Source of the DNA: Azorinus chamasolen
Lineage: Eukaryota > Mollusca > Bivalvia > Cardiida > Solecurtidae
NCBI GenBank assembly: GCA_963576725.1
Contig: OY755246.1
Span: 74,083,467-74,147,466, forward strand
DNA length: 64,000 nt
Direction of reading: 5' to 3'
How positions within the stretch are numbered: position 1 is the stretch's first letter; each line of letters starts with the position of its first letter. Positions 35,219 to 47,826 of the stretch are shown here, piece by piece. The translations under genes and the position numbers were made by a program. The notes below the pieces were generated by a model that saw nothing but the letters and a program-made list of their open reading frames with translations, was not told the origin of the DNA and did not search any database.

Positions 35219-36957
35219 AACAAGAGTACCGCATACGGTACATAATACGCCCACTTGCAAACTTTCTCTGATTCAACATGCCTTATAAGTGTTGACATTT
35301 TCTAATCTGTGCTTCAGATCCTGATTTCCATACTAAGGTGATACTATTTTTTTAAAAAATGAAGTGAATATCTTATTAAATAAAAAAGTTACAGCTAATC
35401 CTCATTTTTGCAGATTTTTGTAAAGTGCAACGGCCATAACTCTGTAAAGACAAACTGAATTAACCTCAAAATAAACTCAGCTTCAAAGTTTGTTGCTTAA
35501 AACATTTGTGTTAAGTTTCATTTATATAATTTTAATAGTTTTCCCAAAAAACGACAAACTAAAAGTTGACCGACTAACAAAGCAACGAACACACGAAGTT
35601 CAAGGACCATAACTTTAGAATAAACTGACATATCACAAATGAAAATTCACATTAAGGTTTAACCATATAAAAAAATTGAAGTAAATATCATTTAAAATGA
35701 AAAAGTTATGGCCATCCTCATATTTGCATAGATTTGCATTATTTTTTTTAGTGCAAGGGCCGTAACTCCGAAACAACAAATCAAATGATCCTCAGAATCA
35801 ACTTAGCTTCAGGTCATGATGCATTAAACATTTGTATGAAGTTTTATTAATATCTGTCAAACAGTTTTGCCAGAAAACAGCGGACAAACTATTTGCATAT
35901 ATTTGCATTTTTTTAAGTAAAAGGGCAATAACTCAGAAACGAAAAATTAAATAAACCTCAAAATCAACTCAGCATCAGGTCTTGATGCATTAAACATTTT
36001 TGTGAAGTTTCATTAATATCTCTCAAAAAGTTTTCCCACAAAACAGCGGACAAACTATTTGCATTAATTTTTAAGGACAAGGGCCATAACTCTGAAACAA
36101 AAAATCAAATGATCCTCAGAATCAATTCAGTTTCAGATCTTGATGCATTAAACATTTGTGTGAAGTTTCATTAATAGTTCTCAAAAAGTTTTCCCAGAAA
36201 ACAGCGGACAAACTATTTGCATTATTTTTTAAGGACAAGGGCCATAACTCTAAAATAAAAAATCAAATGAACCTCAGAATCAACTCAGCTTCAGATCTTG
36301 ATGCATTAAACATTTGTGTGAAGTTTCATTAATAGTTCTCAAAAAGTTTTCCCAGAAAACAGCGGACAAACTATTTGCATTATTTTTTAAGGACAAGGGC
36401 CATAACTCTAAAATAAAAAATCAAATGAACCTCAGAATCAACTCAGCTTCAGATCTTGATGCATTAAACATTTGTGTGAAGTTTCATTAATATCTCTCAA
36501 ATAGTTTTCCCAGAAAACAGCAGACAAACTATTTGCATGATTTTTTAAGTAAAAGGGCCATAACTCCGAAACGACAAATCAAATGAACCTCAGAATCGAC
36601 TCAGCTTCAGACCTTGATGCATTGAACATTTGTGTGAAGTTTCATTAATATCTCTCAAATAGTTTTCCCAGAAAACAGCGGACAAACTATTTGCATATTT
36701 TTAAGGACAAGGGCCATAACTCTGTAATGAAAAATCAAATGAACCTCAGAATCAACTCAGCTTCAGATCTTGATGCATTTAACATTTGTGTGAAGTTTCA
36801 TTAAAATCTGTCAAATAGTTTTCCCAGAAAACTGCGGACAAACAAAATGTTGACGGACGAACGAACGAACGAACAAACGAACAAACGAACGAACGAACGA
36901 ACGGACGGACGGACAGGGCCACGACAATATACGACCACCTTTATTAGGTGGGCGTAT
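35219..36957 (+). mobile_element. Nested array element Y2
   Basis: Same head and tail as Y1 (head from 35219, tail ending 36957), inserted at the equivalent position of another X monomer. It contains more monomers than Y1, and its GAAC repeat (36853-36902) differs in length. Confidence 0.85.
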
Positions 36958-37610
36958 AAAAATGATATGAGAGTTATCTCACTGATATGCACAACTACAC
37001 ATCAGTATCTATCATTCCTGAAAGTTTGAAGAAATTATGTTGAAAAATAAAGGAGGAGTTAGTTGCACAAGAAAATGCTACCCGAAACTATCAAAGGGCA
37101 ATAACTCCAAAATGAAAAATGATATGAGAGTTATCTCACTGATATGCACAACTACACATCAGTATCTATCATTCCTGAAAGTTTGAAGAAATTATGTTGA
37201 AAAATAAAGGAGGAGTTAGTTGCACAAGAAATTGCTACCCGAAACTATCAAAGGGCAATAACTCCAGAATGAAAAATGATATGAGAGTTATCTCACTGAT
37301 ATGCACAACTACACATCAGTATCTATCATTCCTGAAAGTTTGAAGAAATTATGTTGAAAAATAAAGGAGGAGTTAGTTGCACAAGAAATTGCTACCTGAA
37401 ACTATCAAAGGGCAATAACTCCAGAATGAAAAATGATATGAGAGTTATCTCACTGATATGCACAACTACACATCAGTATCTATCATTCCTGAAAGTTTGA
37501 AGAAATTATGTTGAAAAATAAAGGAGGAGTTAGTTGCACAAGAAATTGCTAACGGACGGACGGACGGACGACATGCGCCATACCATAATACGTCCCTTCG
37601 GGCGTATAAA

Positions 37611-38114
37611 AAGATCTGTAACAGTCAAGTGACAAATGCCCCCAAAGGATATCCATCGACACTAAAACCTGGGTCATGTGTATATCTCATGGAACATATC
37701 TCATTTTGTAGAAGCCTAGGTGGTGAACATTTGTACCAAGTTACTGAGCGGACATGACAAAATGTCCCCATTTTTTCACTTTGACCCCCGATTGTAACCT
37801 TGACCTTTGAGATAGGAACATGGTTGTTCTTTTTCGTGACACATCATCTCAACATGGGACCATTTCACTGATATGTACCAGGTTATTTTGAAATTCCACT
37901 ACAGAGGACACGACAAAATGTCTCTAATTTTTTAACTTTGACCCCCGATTGTGACCTTGACCTTTGAGATAGGAAACTGGTTCTTTTTCGCTACACATCG
38001 TCTTAAGTTGGTGAACATTTGTACCAAGTTATTTTGAAATCCACTCATGTATGTAGGTCAGACAGACAGATGGGACAGATAGTGTGATTACTATATGCCT
38101 CCCTTTGGGGGCAT
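37611..38114 (+). mobile_element. Array element Z (head ATGCCCCCAAAGG)
   Basis: Head segment ATGCCCCCAAAGG (37636-37648) and tail CCTTTGGGGGCAT (38102-38114) are an exact 13-bp inverted pair. The left end lacks AACAAGAG, but a small hairpin (GTCAAGTGAC) precedes the head. Two to three monomers of about 140 bp contain TTTGACCCCCGATTGT(A/G)ACC. A GACAGACAGATGGGACAG microsatellite precedes the tail. Confidence 0.75.
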
Positions 38115-38229
38115 AAAAACTGCTAGCTAAATCATACAATTTATTCAAGTCGTAAAAAAACAGGGGGAAAAAAATCCAGTCTCAAATGACATACATCATG
38201 TTTACCATGGGTAAAACACGGGATCTATG

Positions 38230-38560
38230 ACAGTTTTCAAGCCAACATTCCAAATGCTAAAAAGCATGCAAATGAAAAGGATACTAAACAAGCTTTTTGT
38301 AAAATCGAGGTCAAAGGTCAGGGTCACATTGACCTGAAAATTGTATGCAACACTCCGCCATCCCAAGATGGACTCACACACCAATTTGGAATCTGTAGCT
38401 AGTAAGGTATAGGAGATATGCTCTGGACAAGCTTTTTGTAAAATCAAGGTCAAAGGTCAAGGTGACTGACCTGAAAATGGTATGCATCACTCCGCAATCC
38501 TGATATGTACTCACAAACCAAATTTGGAAACCGTAGCTGGTAAGGTATAGGAGATATTGT
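38230..38560 (+). repeat. Short tandem array, about 140-bp monomer
   Basis: AAGCTTTTTGTAAAATC(A/G)AGGTCAAAGGTCA and GTAAGGTATAGGAGATAT recur about 140 bp apart, two to three times. No ends of the AACAAGAG type are visible. Confidence 0.6.
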
Positions 38561-39008
38561 AAAACAGGTTTTATTAGCGACAATATATTTCACGCTAATT
38601 CGCGAATGCGTTGCCCCGCAAATTCAATATTTTTGCTAATAAATCAGTAACAAGTATAAAATTGAGTAACGTCCGAAATCGGTATAAGCCGGAATATAGC
38701 CAGATTTATCAGGTCGTCGTCCATGTGTTTTCTGCATTAATAAAATTCTTCGTTCAACACAAATGTTGGATGAAGTGTATTGCTTCCATATACAGTTTGT
38801 TTTGTAAACAAAAAAGTGTTTAATAAAAAATACAGATTGGGAAATGGAAGAATGTTTCTCTCCTTCATTGATATCCGTGAAAAGGGAAGTAACTCTTATA
38901 TACATACATGTATACATGTACAGCAAGTGGTAAATTGTCGTAGATAACATCTGGTTGTTTTTGTACAATTACGGACTTTTGAAACAGGTTTGACTCTATG
39001 TGTTTGTG
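38561..39008. other. No gene seen
   Basis: Intronic, AT-rich sequence inside the last UBE2T intron. Opposite-strand frames of 70-110 codons overlap each other and look like chance. Confidence 0.5.
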
Positions 39009-39175
39009 AACAAGAGTGCCAGTGGGCACAATATACGCCCGTCGAGGTCTTGTTCAACATAAACTGGGGTTAACGTATTTGCTAAACTCAAATTCTAAGT
39101 CCAATTTTGCGACCAAGATTCAAGGTTGTAAATAGGCGTACTTTAACAAAAAACCTTAACCAAAAATTCTAAATT

Positions 39176-40693
39176 AACAAGAGGGCCATGATGGCCCTAA
39201 ATCGCTCACCTGGTTACTATAGACATATGCATACACTGTATTTCTATGTAAAAATAAGTAAGCTTCAGATTGGGGCCAATATGAAACCAAGGGCCATGAT
39301 TCCTAAATAAAGGAACATTAGATGATGCTTCATATAAGTTTCAAAGTTCCGGGCCTTACAATTTCACAGGAGATTTTAAAGATTTTCCTATGAAAAACTG
39401 ATAAGCCAGGGGCGGGGCCATTTTGGTCCAGGGGTCATAATTTGAACAATCTTGGTAGAAAACCATCAGATGATAATAAATACTAAATTTCAAAGGTCTA
39501 GGCCTTACAGTTTAGGAGAAGATTTTTAAAGATTTTCCTATGAAAAACTGATAAGCCAGGGGCCGGGGCCATTTTTGGTCAAGGGGTCATAGTTTGAACA
39601 ATCTTTGTAGAGGACCATTAGATGATGCTACATACCAAATATCAAAGGTCTAGGCCTTACGGTTTCAGAAAAGAAGCTTTTTATGAAAAACTGATAAGCC
39701 CCCGGGCGGGGCCATTTTGGTCAAGGGGTCATAATTTGAACAATCCTTGTAGAGGACCAATAGATGATGCTACATACCAAATATCAAATGTCTAGGCCTT
39801 ACGGTTTCAGAGAAGAAGATTTTTAAAGATTTTCCTATGAAAAACTGGTAAGCCCCGGGGCTGGCCATATTTGGTCCAAGGGTAATAATTTAAACAACCT
39901 TTGTAGAGGACCATTAGATAATGCTACATACCAAATATCAATGGTCTAGGCCTTACAGTTTCAGAGAAGAAGATTTTTAAAGATTTTCCTATGAAAAGCT
40001 GATAAGCCCCGGGGCGGGGCCATTTTTGGTCCGGGGGTCATAATTTGAACAAGCTTTGTAGAGGACCATTAGATGATGCTACATACTAAATACCAAAGAT
40101 CTAGGCCTTACGGTTTCAGAGAAGAAGATTTTTAAAGATTTTCCTATGAGAAACTGATAAGCCCCGGGGCGGGGCCATTTTTGGTCTGGGGGTCATAATT
40201 TGAACAATGTGAGTAGAGGACCGTTAGATGATGCTACATACCAAATATCAAAGGTCTAGGCCTTACGGTTTCAGAGGAGAAGATTTTTAAAGATTTTCCT
40301 AAGAAAAACTGATAAGCCCCGGGGCGGGGCCATTTTTGGTCCGGGGGACATAATTTGAGAAAATCTTTGTAGAGGACCATTAGATAATGCTACATACCAA
40401 ATATCAAAGGTCTAGGCCTTACGGTTTCTGAGAAGAAGATTTTTAAAGATTTTCCTAAGAAAAACTGATAAGCCCCAGGGCGGGGCCATTTTTGGTCCGG
40501 GGGACATAATTTGAACAATTTTTGTAGAAGACCATTAGATGATTCTACATACCAAATATCAAAGCTCTAGGCTTTGTGGTTTCAGAGAAGAAGATGTTTA
40601 AGTAAATTGTTGACGACGCACGACGCACATACGCACGACGCCGGACACTGCCCCCTCACAATACCTCACCTGGCACTTTGTGCCAGGTGAGCT
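39176..40693 (+). mobile_element. Nested family 2 array element V0
   Basis: AACAAGAG (39176-39183), GGGCC hairpin, head segment GCTCACCTGG (39204-39213), tail CCAGGTGAGC (40683-40692) with perfect stem CACCTGGCAC/GTGCCAGGTG. About eight monomers of roughly 165 bp of the GATAAGCC type. It is inserted after CTAAATT of the W monomer, the same monomer position as V. Confidence 0.85.
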
Positions 40694-41348
40694 AAGAAAG
40701 GTCCATAATTGTGTCTAAATGCTTGACACTGTATTTACTCTTGCCTACAGATGAAGCATCTGATGGTGAACAAATGTTTCAAGTTTAAAAGCTTTATCTG
40801 AAAGGGTTATGTAAATAAGTGGACTTTAACCAAAACCTTAACCAAAATTTCTAAGTTAAAAAGCGTCATAATTATGTCAAAATGTTAGACAGAGTTATGT
40901 ACTCTTGCCTACAGGTGAAGCTTGTGATAGTGAACAAGTGTTCAAAGTTTAAAAGCTTAATCTGAAAGAGTTATGTAAATAAGTGGACTTTAACCAAAAC
41001 CTTAACCAAAATTTCTAGGCTAAAAGGGGGCATTATTCTGTCAAAATGCTGGATGGAGTTATGTACTCTTGTCTACGGGTGAAGCTTATGATGGTGAACA
41101 AGTGTTCCAAGGTTAAAAGCTTGATCTCAAAGGGTTATGTAAATATGAGGACTTTAACCAAAACCTTAACCAAAAATTCTAAGTTAAAAAGGGGGATAAT
41201 TCTGTCAAAATGCTTGACAGAGTTATTTACTCTTGTCTACAAGTGAAGCTTGTGATGGTGAACAAGTGTTCCAAGTTTAAAAGGTTTATCTCAAAGGGTT
41301 ATGTAAATAAATGGACTTTAACAAAATCTTAACCAAAAATTCTAAGTT

Positions 41349-43428
41349 AACAAGAGGGCCATGAGGCCCTGAAGCGCTCACCTGAGATACCCTAGGGGCA
41401 GGGCCATCATTTGTAATTCCTTGGTAGAGAACCACAAGGCAAAGCAGTATGCCATTAATTAAAGGTCTAAGCCTTATGGTTTCAGAGAAAAACTAGAGGT
41501 TTTTGTCACAAAAACGGATGTCTCCCCTCTAATAAAAACAATATGTAAAGGGAAATCACTAAAAATGTTATGGTCTTGATGAATGATACTTCCCCTCATT
41601 ATGCGCTTTCCACACCACATTTTTCAAGAAGAATTTGATAACAGCTAATAACTCCAAAAATACTGATACCAGATTTATGGCCCTTGTGCATGACACTTAC
41701 TTTCATCATGCTCTTTCCAAAAATAAAATGTCATTCCAATAGCATTAGTCCAACAGGAGTTATTGATCGGCCAAAAAATGTAACAAAGGGCAATAACTCC
41801 AAAAGTATTGAAGCCAGAGTTATATGGCCCTTGTTCATGACACTTTCTCTCATCATGCTCTTTCCATGTATGAAGTTTCACTCCAATGGCATGTGTCACA
41901 TAGTTATCATCCGGACAAAATATTGTGATTTTTTTTACAAAGGGCAATAACTCCAATATTAGTGAAGCCAGAGTTATGGACCTTGTGCATGACACTTCCT
42001 CTCGTTATGATCTTTCAATATATGAAGTTTCAATCCAATGGCATGAGTCATATAGAAGTTATCTTCCGGACAAAAAAGTGTGAATTTTTTTTACAAAGGG
42101 CAATAACTCCTATATTAGTGAAGCCAGAGTTATGTACCTTGTGCATGACACTTCCTCTCATTATGCTCTTTCCATATATGAAGTTTCAATCAACTGGCAT
42201 CAGGCATATTGAAGTTATTGTCCGGACAAAAAATTGTGATATTTTTTACAAAGGGCAATAACTCCAATATTAGTGAAGCCAGAGTTATGGACCTTGTGCA
42301 TGACACTTCCTCTCGTCATGATCTTTCAATATATGAAGTTTCAATCCAATGGCATGAGCCATATAGGAGTTATCGTCCGGATAAAAAAGTATTTTTTTTT
42401 TTACAAGGGGTAATAACTCCTATATTAGTGAAGCCAGAGTTATGGACCTTGTGCATGACACTTCCTCTCATTATGCTCTTTCCATATATGAAGTTTCAAT
42501 CAACTGGCATTAGGCATATTGAAGTTATCGTCCGGACAAAAAGTGTGACGGACAGACGGACAGACAGACAGACAGACAACTCTCACGAAAACAATATGTC
42601 TCCCCCATATAAATATGGGGGGAGACATAATAATATATTTTTCCCATGAAAAACTGATAAGCCAGGGCCAAGTTTCGCCCAGAGGTCATGGTCGTAAGTT
42701 GAACAATCTTGGCAGAGGACCTTAAGCCAAAGCTACATGCCAAATATCAAAGGTCTAGGCCTTACAGTTTCAGAGAAGAAGATTTTTAAAGATTTTCCTA
42801 TGAAAAACTGATAAGCCCTTGGGCGGGGCCATTTGGGTCATAATTTGAATGTTGTAATCTTTGTAGAGGAGCATTAGATCATGCTACATGCCAAATATCA
42901 AAGGTCTAGGCCTTACAGTTTCAGAGAAGAAGAATGTTAAAGATTTTCCTATGAAAAACTGAAAAGCTCTTGGGCGGGGCCATTTTTGGCCCGGGGGTCA
43001 TTATTTGAAAATTATTTGTAGAGGACCATAAGATCATGCTACATGCCAAATAGTTTCAGAGAAGATGATTTTTAAAGATTTTCCTATGAAAAACTGATAA
43101 GCCCTTGGGCGGGGCCATTTTTGGCCCAGGGGTCATAAATTTGAACAATCTTTGTAGAGGACCATTAGATCATGCTACATGCCAAACATCAAAGGTCTAG
43201 GCCTTACAGTTTCAGAGAAGAAGATTTTTAAAGATTTTCCTATGAAAAACTGATAAGCCCTTGGGGGGTCATAATGTGAACAATGTTTCATTCTCCCTAG
43301 CCACTGATGCTTCTGACAAAATTAGGTTAAAATCTGGTCAGCAGTTTCAGAGGAGATGTCGTTTGAAAATGTGGCCGGACAAATAGCGGTCATAAAAGCT
43401 CATCCTGAGCCTTCGGCTCAGGTGAGCT
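41349..43428 (+). mobile_element. Nested family 2 array element V
   Basis: AACAAGAG (41349-41356); head GCTCACCTGAG (41376-41386) and tail CTCAGGTGAGC (43417-43427) form an exact 11-bp inverted pair. The tail also pairs GCTCATCCTGAGCC with GGCTCAGGTGAGC. It is interrupted at 41491-42628 by a family 4 element, then continues as GATAAGCC monomers. The target is CTAAGTT followed by an A run. Confidence 0.85.
41491..42628 (+). mobile_element. Nested family 4 array element U (copy 1)
   Basis: AACTAGAGG (41491-41499), head ATGTCTCCCC (41518-41527), tail GGGGAGACAT (42619-42628) with hairpin TCTCCCCCATATAAATATGGGGGGAGA. Seven or so monomers of about 150-160 bp contain AAGGGCAATAACTCC, GCATGACACTTCCTCT and TATCGTCCGGACAAAAA. 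A GACAGACGG microsatellite is at 42546-42577. It splits the family 2 motif GAGAAAAGTAATATTTC. Frames of 88-146 codons here are monomer read-through. Confidence 0.85.
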
Positions 43429-43837
43429 AAAATGGGGCATAATTCACTCAAAATGCTTGACAGAGTTACATACTCTTGCCTACAGGTGGAGATTGTGACG
43501 GTGAACAAGTGTTCCAAGTTTCAAAGCTTTATCACAAGGTGTTATGTAAATAAGTAGACTTACAAAAATGTGTTCCACAAAAATTGAGGTTAACATTTTT
43601 GCTTAACGCAAATGCTAAACGCAAATTATGCGACCTTGACCTTGGGTAAACGAACCGGGACTTGGCAGGCTACTGAAGCATGTCTAGATAAACATTGTGA
43701 TTAAATTTGAGAAGGATCCACCAAGCGGAACTTGAGTTAGAGATGTTACAGACGGACGGACGGACATGTGCAAAACATAATGCCCCCTGATTATCGTCAA
43801 CAGGGGCATAAAAACTGCATGACTGTCTTATGTGACT

Positions 43838-45818
43838 CAGGGGTGTGATTGACCTAAGAGCTGAGGGGAGGAAATATTTCGGCGCGGGGTTTGGGGGCCG
43901 CTTTAGGCCCGCCAATGGGGTCCAGGGGCAAAGCCCTGGTGGGGGTCAGAGGGGGCGAAGCCCCCTGCCGAAAATGAAAAATATGGCTTTAAAAGTCAAT
44001 TGGAAAGCTCTCCCTGAGCTATCCTGTTTCAAAATTTAAAACTTAAAAATACACAAAAAACAACTGCACTGTACTAAATACCACTTTATTACTAGAGCTG
44101 GTGTTGAAGACAAAAATATAACTTCATAATGTTAATCCACTTTCACAACTTTTATCGAGGCGAACTGGTCTAGCACAACTTTGCCTTCTTTCTCATCAAA
44201 GTTATTACAAATAACTGTTGGTACAAAATGTATGTTTTTATTATTGTTGCTTGATCAAGGTTTAGCAAAACTGGTGTTTTCTTCAGCTTCTCTACTGTTT
44301 TCCTAGTCATAGTTTCACTAAGTCTATGAGGCTGAAGTGCAAACCATACTCAGGTTCTGTAAAGCCTTGATGTCCTTCGCAAGTTCTGTGGCTAAGTCAA
44401 TCAGGACCTGTACCGTGGACAGAGGTAGATTTCTCTCAGCAATGACACCAAGAACCATTGCCTGAAAAAGAAGAGTGACAGGAATTACTAATATGTAACT
44501 GTTTGTACAAGACAAACATCAGTATGATCTTTCAACTTCTGCTCATGAGCATGAACTAGTTTTTAACCCTTCACTCTATAAATACTCCTTTGCAAACTGA
44601 GAAGGCCTGTAGGAGCAGTCTGATTTGGATCTGCTCTATTTGCTTATAAATAAAATCATATACAACAAATAATAATTATTAAGTCTCTGCCATTGCCAAA
44701 AATTATTGTATCCATGTGGCATAATATAAATCAATCTAATTATACTTCATGATGTCTTTATTTTTTATATGAATATTCATCTTAAGTATGGCAAAATGTT
44801 CCATAAATGTAGAGAATGTATGATTTAGTCTGGAAAAGGTGCCAACATGAATCTTCTACTGTTATTGTTTTTTTTGTTTTTATTTCTCATTATTATTTAT
44901 TTCATGTCATCACTGTCAATGAAATAGTTTACTAATAGTTGTCATGCACCTTCTCATAAAATTCAGGAACCAGCTGCAGGTTAGTTATTCATTGAAAATC
45001 AATCACATATTTTAAACACTTGTTTGCTCCTACCTGTGCATTTGCTGTTCTGTCTTCAAGTAAAACTACAGGAACAGGTGTTTCACGTTCTTTTGGCTTT
45101 GATATGTTTTTGAAAATTGAGTGAATACCAAAGTTTCTGCCATCTTCAGATTGTCCACCGGTTACGTAGGGCGGTAACTTACTTTCTGTTGGTTTTAATC
45201 ATATTTTCCTTCTGTGTGTGTCAGATGAAGAACTATGTTCTACAATAGCAAGCTTCCCTCTTTAGCAGTTTGTAATCAATTAGTCGCACACTCAACACTT
45301 CGCTGTTTTCTGTCAATGACAACTTCAGAGACGCACGAGGACACGCTGTCATTTTTCAGTTTCTAGCCAGTCCCGCTTGAACTACTGCTAGTGGCAATAC
45401 GCAGAATTTCCGCTGAATCAGCTGTCCGATAAAATATTATTGTCATTTTAAGTCCATTTGATACAAATGCAGCAATAGTTTGAGATGTTGCCACATTTTT
45501 TTACGTTTGTTGTGAAAGTTCGCTAACAATTTGGGAGGAAACGGATTTGTACCTCATGCAACGATAACAGCGATTTGATTGGTGTAGGCACGAAGATTTG
45601 GCCAATCGGATTCCGCGTTGTATAGGTAAGATGAAGCTGAAATGGCACAGGGTAAATCCGCGGCGAGATCGGCAAGACTAATTCCCGGACCAGACCGGAT
45701 GCGGACCTCCCCCCCCCCCCTCGGAATTTCGCAACGGATTTAGACGTTTTGGAAAAATGGTTCTTTGGAACATCGGATCCGCGGAAATCCGCGGATCCGC
45801 GGAAAAATCACACCCCTG
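43838..45818 (-). mobile_element. hAT transposon with decayed transposase
   Basis: Terminal inverted repeats CAGGGGTGTGATT (43838-43850) and AATCACACCCCTG (45806-45818). GTGACT lies directly outside both ends; a full 8-bp duplication is not exact. The ends begin CAGGGGTG as in many hAT elements, and transposase coding remnants are on the minus strand (44132-45205). It lies inside a UBE2T intron. Confidence 0.8.
44132..45205 (-). pseudogene. hAT-family transposase fragment
   Basis: Minus strand. An upstream piece (about 45205-45034) reads VTGGQSEDGRNFGIHSIFKN and ends LLEDRTANAQ at a GTAGG donor. After an intron with acceptor TTTTTCAG, the next piece (from 44461) continues in phase: AMVLGVIAERNLPLSTVQVL. 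A stop and frame changes follow. Other frames then give TPVLLNLDQAT and ICNNFDEKEGKVVLDQFASI, ending TAA at 44132-44134. The order IAE.NLP, then LNLDQAT, then the EGKVV...AS block matches the N-terminal half of hAT transposases. The catalytic C-terminal half is missing. Frameshifts indicate a dead copy. Confidence 0.65.
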
Positions 45819-46006
45819 GTGACTACATGTCTTATGTGATCCTCTTGGTTTTCCCACCAATGAAGGTCACATAAGACAGGTTTGACTGTATAACAAACCA
45901 ACTTTTTAATTTTTTATCCATAAATCAATTAGAGCATGATACACTGATACAACGATATCGAAGGCAACAATGACATTTTGATTAACATTATGATCTTATC
46001 GAGTAC

Positions 46007-46084
46007 CTGTGGCCTGGCATGTTTCTGTGTCCATTTCTTTGCTGTCTCAAGGAAGAGTGGTCTATTGTGCTTAAATTCGTCTGA
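46007..46084 (-). CDS. UBE2T: UBE2T exon, C-terminal helix
   Basis: The exon is 78 nt (26 codons) and phase 0 at both ends. It starts SDEFKHNRPLF and ends WTQKHARPQ, the last helices of the UBC fold. The acceptor is TTTTTTCAG (46085 and up) and the donor is GTACTC (46001-46006). It directly continues the previous exon, matching the family order ADI-S-EF. It sits in a short island free of transposons between the hAT element ending at 45818 and array remnants starting near 46440. Confidence 0.9.
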
Positions 46085-46439
46085 CTGAAAAAATATAAAT
46101 CACTCTTCCATAATATCCCAATACATAATTCAGTCATTTTTGCACGATGTATGCCTTAATAATCAATATAATCCTCAGAATCATACATACAATTTGGTGA
46201 AAACATTTACCAACAATCTGGCTCCAGATTAGACACTGACAAACTTTAGTGTGCCAAAAGGTTGTATTAGCTTGTATTTATCAGCCAACAAAATTTTAGC
46301 ATGTGACAAGCCATGCAGCGAGCCAATGGCTAACATGGAAGAAACAGTTCACTTCTAAAGGCCGATTTTTATCTATATCATGTGAATGGAGTTATTCAAC
46401 TGCAAAACGTTCAAAAGTGGTGTTTGAAATACTATGCCT

Positions 46440-46900
46440 CCAATATGACCTTTGACCTTGACCTTCTTAAGTCACCTCTAACAGAATGGCCCTGACATTG
46501 CTCACCAGACAACCAGAGGAGAAGATTTTCAAAGTTTTCACTATATGTTTCTATTGAAAACTGACCAACCCTGGGGCGGTGCCAATTTTGACCCAGGGCA
46601 TAATTTATAATATAACTTTTGTAGAGGACCTGAACATGATGTTATGTGCCAAATATGAAATCTGAGAACATTCCAGCTTCAGGAGAAGATTTTCAAAGTT
46701 TTCACTATATGTTTCTATTGAAAACTGACCACCCCTGGGGTGGGGGCCAATTTTGACTCCAGGGGCATAATTTATATAACTTTTGTAGAGGACAGAAACA
46801 TGGTGCTATGTGCCAAATATGAAAGCTGAGAATCCTGTAGATTCAGAGAAGATTTTCAAAGTTTTCACTTTATGTTTCTATAGACAACATTTCTAACAGA
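46440..46900 (+). repeat. Decayed family 2-like array
   Basis: Two to three monomers recognisable by GAAAACTGACCAACCCTGGG, TTTTGTAGAGGACCTGAACA and TGTGCCAAATATGAAA. No head or tail remains. The outer sequence resumes the same repeat at about 47510-47718. Confidence 0.55.
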
Positions 46901-47718
46901 TGACAGAAACTCAGTGTTATAACCCTATCTGTGACTGCTGAGCATGACTTGACTGAATTTAGCACAACGTTTGGATTCTTGATCTGTAACTTCATATGTG
47001 GTTTGTACAAGAGAGTTAATTGTAAGATTGATATGTATTAAAAACAGTGTGAACAAACTTAAACTAGCAGACAACAATTCTGAAGCAGATAACATCACAG
47101 TACTGAATATTGTGTAGTGCATAGAACACTGGAACTTGTATTAAGCTGAACTTCACAACAGATACACTGATAGGCTCTATATTGAAAGTTGGCAGCTTAA
47201 TGCAAGGCATAGGTATGAAAAAAGCTTTAAGAGCTTTCTGCATTTTGAGAATTATCCAAATAGTTTTCTCAATCTAAAATGAGTGTGTGTTATTTGTCTA
47301 AAAACAATTTCTACTCTATTGATCAGGCTAAGGGTGATTACATCAGCACTCACACTGGCTAGTCTCAGTCTGATATTAAGGGGAAACCTTTTAACTGTAG
47401 TTTCTGATGTGAAGAGGTCTATACACACAGGACAGGACCAAATTTAACCTCAGAACTATGATATTAACAAAACTCACAAAGGTATGCTAAGTAAATCTAT
47501 ACAACAAATTTCTAAACTCTGGGACATGTAGTTTTTGACAAGAAGGTTTTTAAAGTTTTTCCTATACATAACTAGTGATCACATGGGCCGTTTAAGCAGT
47601 CAGCTACAAAAAAACTGCAATGCCTGGGGTGGGACCAATTTTGACCCTAGGGGCATAATTTATATAACTTTGTAGAAGACCTGAAGTCGAAGCTATGTGC
47701 CAAATATGAAAGCTGAGA
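46901..47718. other. Unclassified intronic DNA, ending in a decayed array monomer
   Basis: 46901-47510 shows no recognisable gene or repeat. 47510-47718 is another decayed family 2-like monomer, abutting the truncated hAT that begins near 47719. Confidence 0.45.
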
Positions 47719-47826
47719 ACAGTATTACACAAGGACCCCTCGCCCGGGAAGATTTACTTTCAGTTTCACGATTCGTCACCAATTATCACTATCTATCTAT
47801 CTATCTATCTTTGCATAATGCCTTAC

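Larger units (their letters stand above)
33370..37607 (+). mobile_element. Array element X, with two nested array elements
   Basis: AACAAGAG (33370-33377), head segment ATACGCCCGAAGG (33397-33409) and tail CCTTCGGGCGTAT (37595-37607) form an exact 13-bp inverted pair. Monomers of about 150 bp contain GATATGAGAGTTATCTCACTG and GAAATTATGTTGAAAAATAA. Two related elements (33503-34904 and 35219-36957) sit at the same monomer position, after CCAGAATG. Confidence 0.85.
39009..43816 (+). mobile_element. Composite array element W with three nested elements
   Basis: It starts as family 1 (AACAAGAG 39009-39016, GTGCC hairpin, ATATACGCCCG) and changes after about 100 bp to an array of about 165-bp monomers (CAAAATGCTTGACAGAGTTA, TTAACCAAAACCTTAACCAA). 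It returns to one family 1 monomer at 43590-43750. The tail ATGCCCCCTG..CAGGGGCAT (about 43780-43812) does not match its own head, so it is probably recombinant. Nested elements are at 39176-40693 and 41349-43428. Confidence 0.65.

Noticed and set aside
41684..42649. Chained plus-strand frames of 88-146 codons (and 60901-62022)
   Set aside because: Monomer read-through in the family 4 array elements; the frames shift with each indel between monomers.
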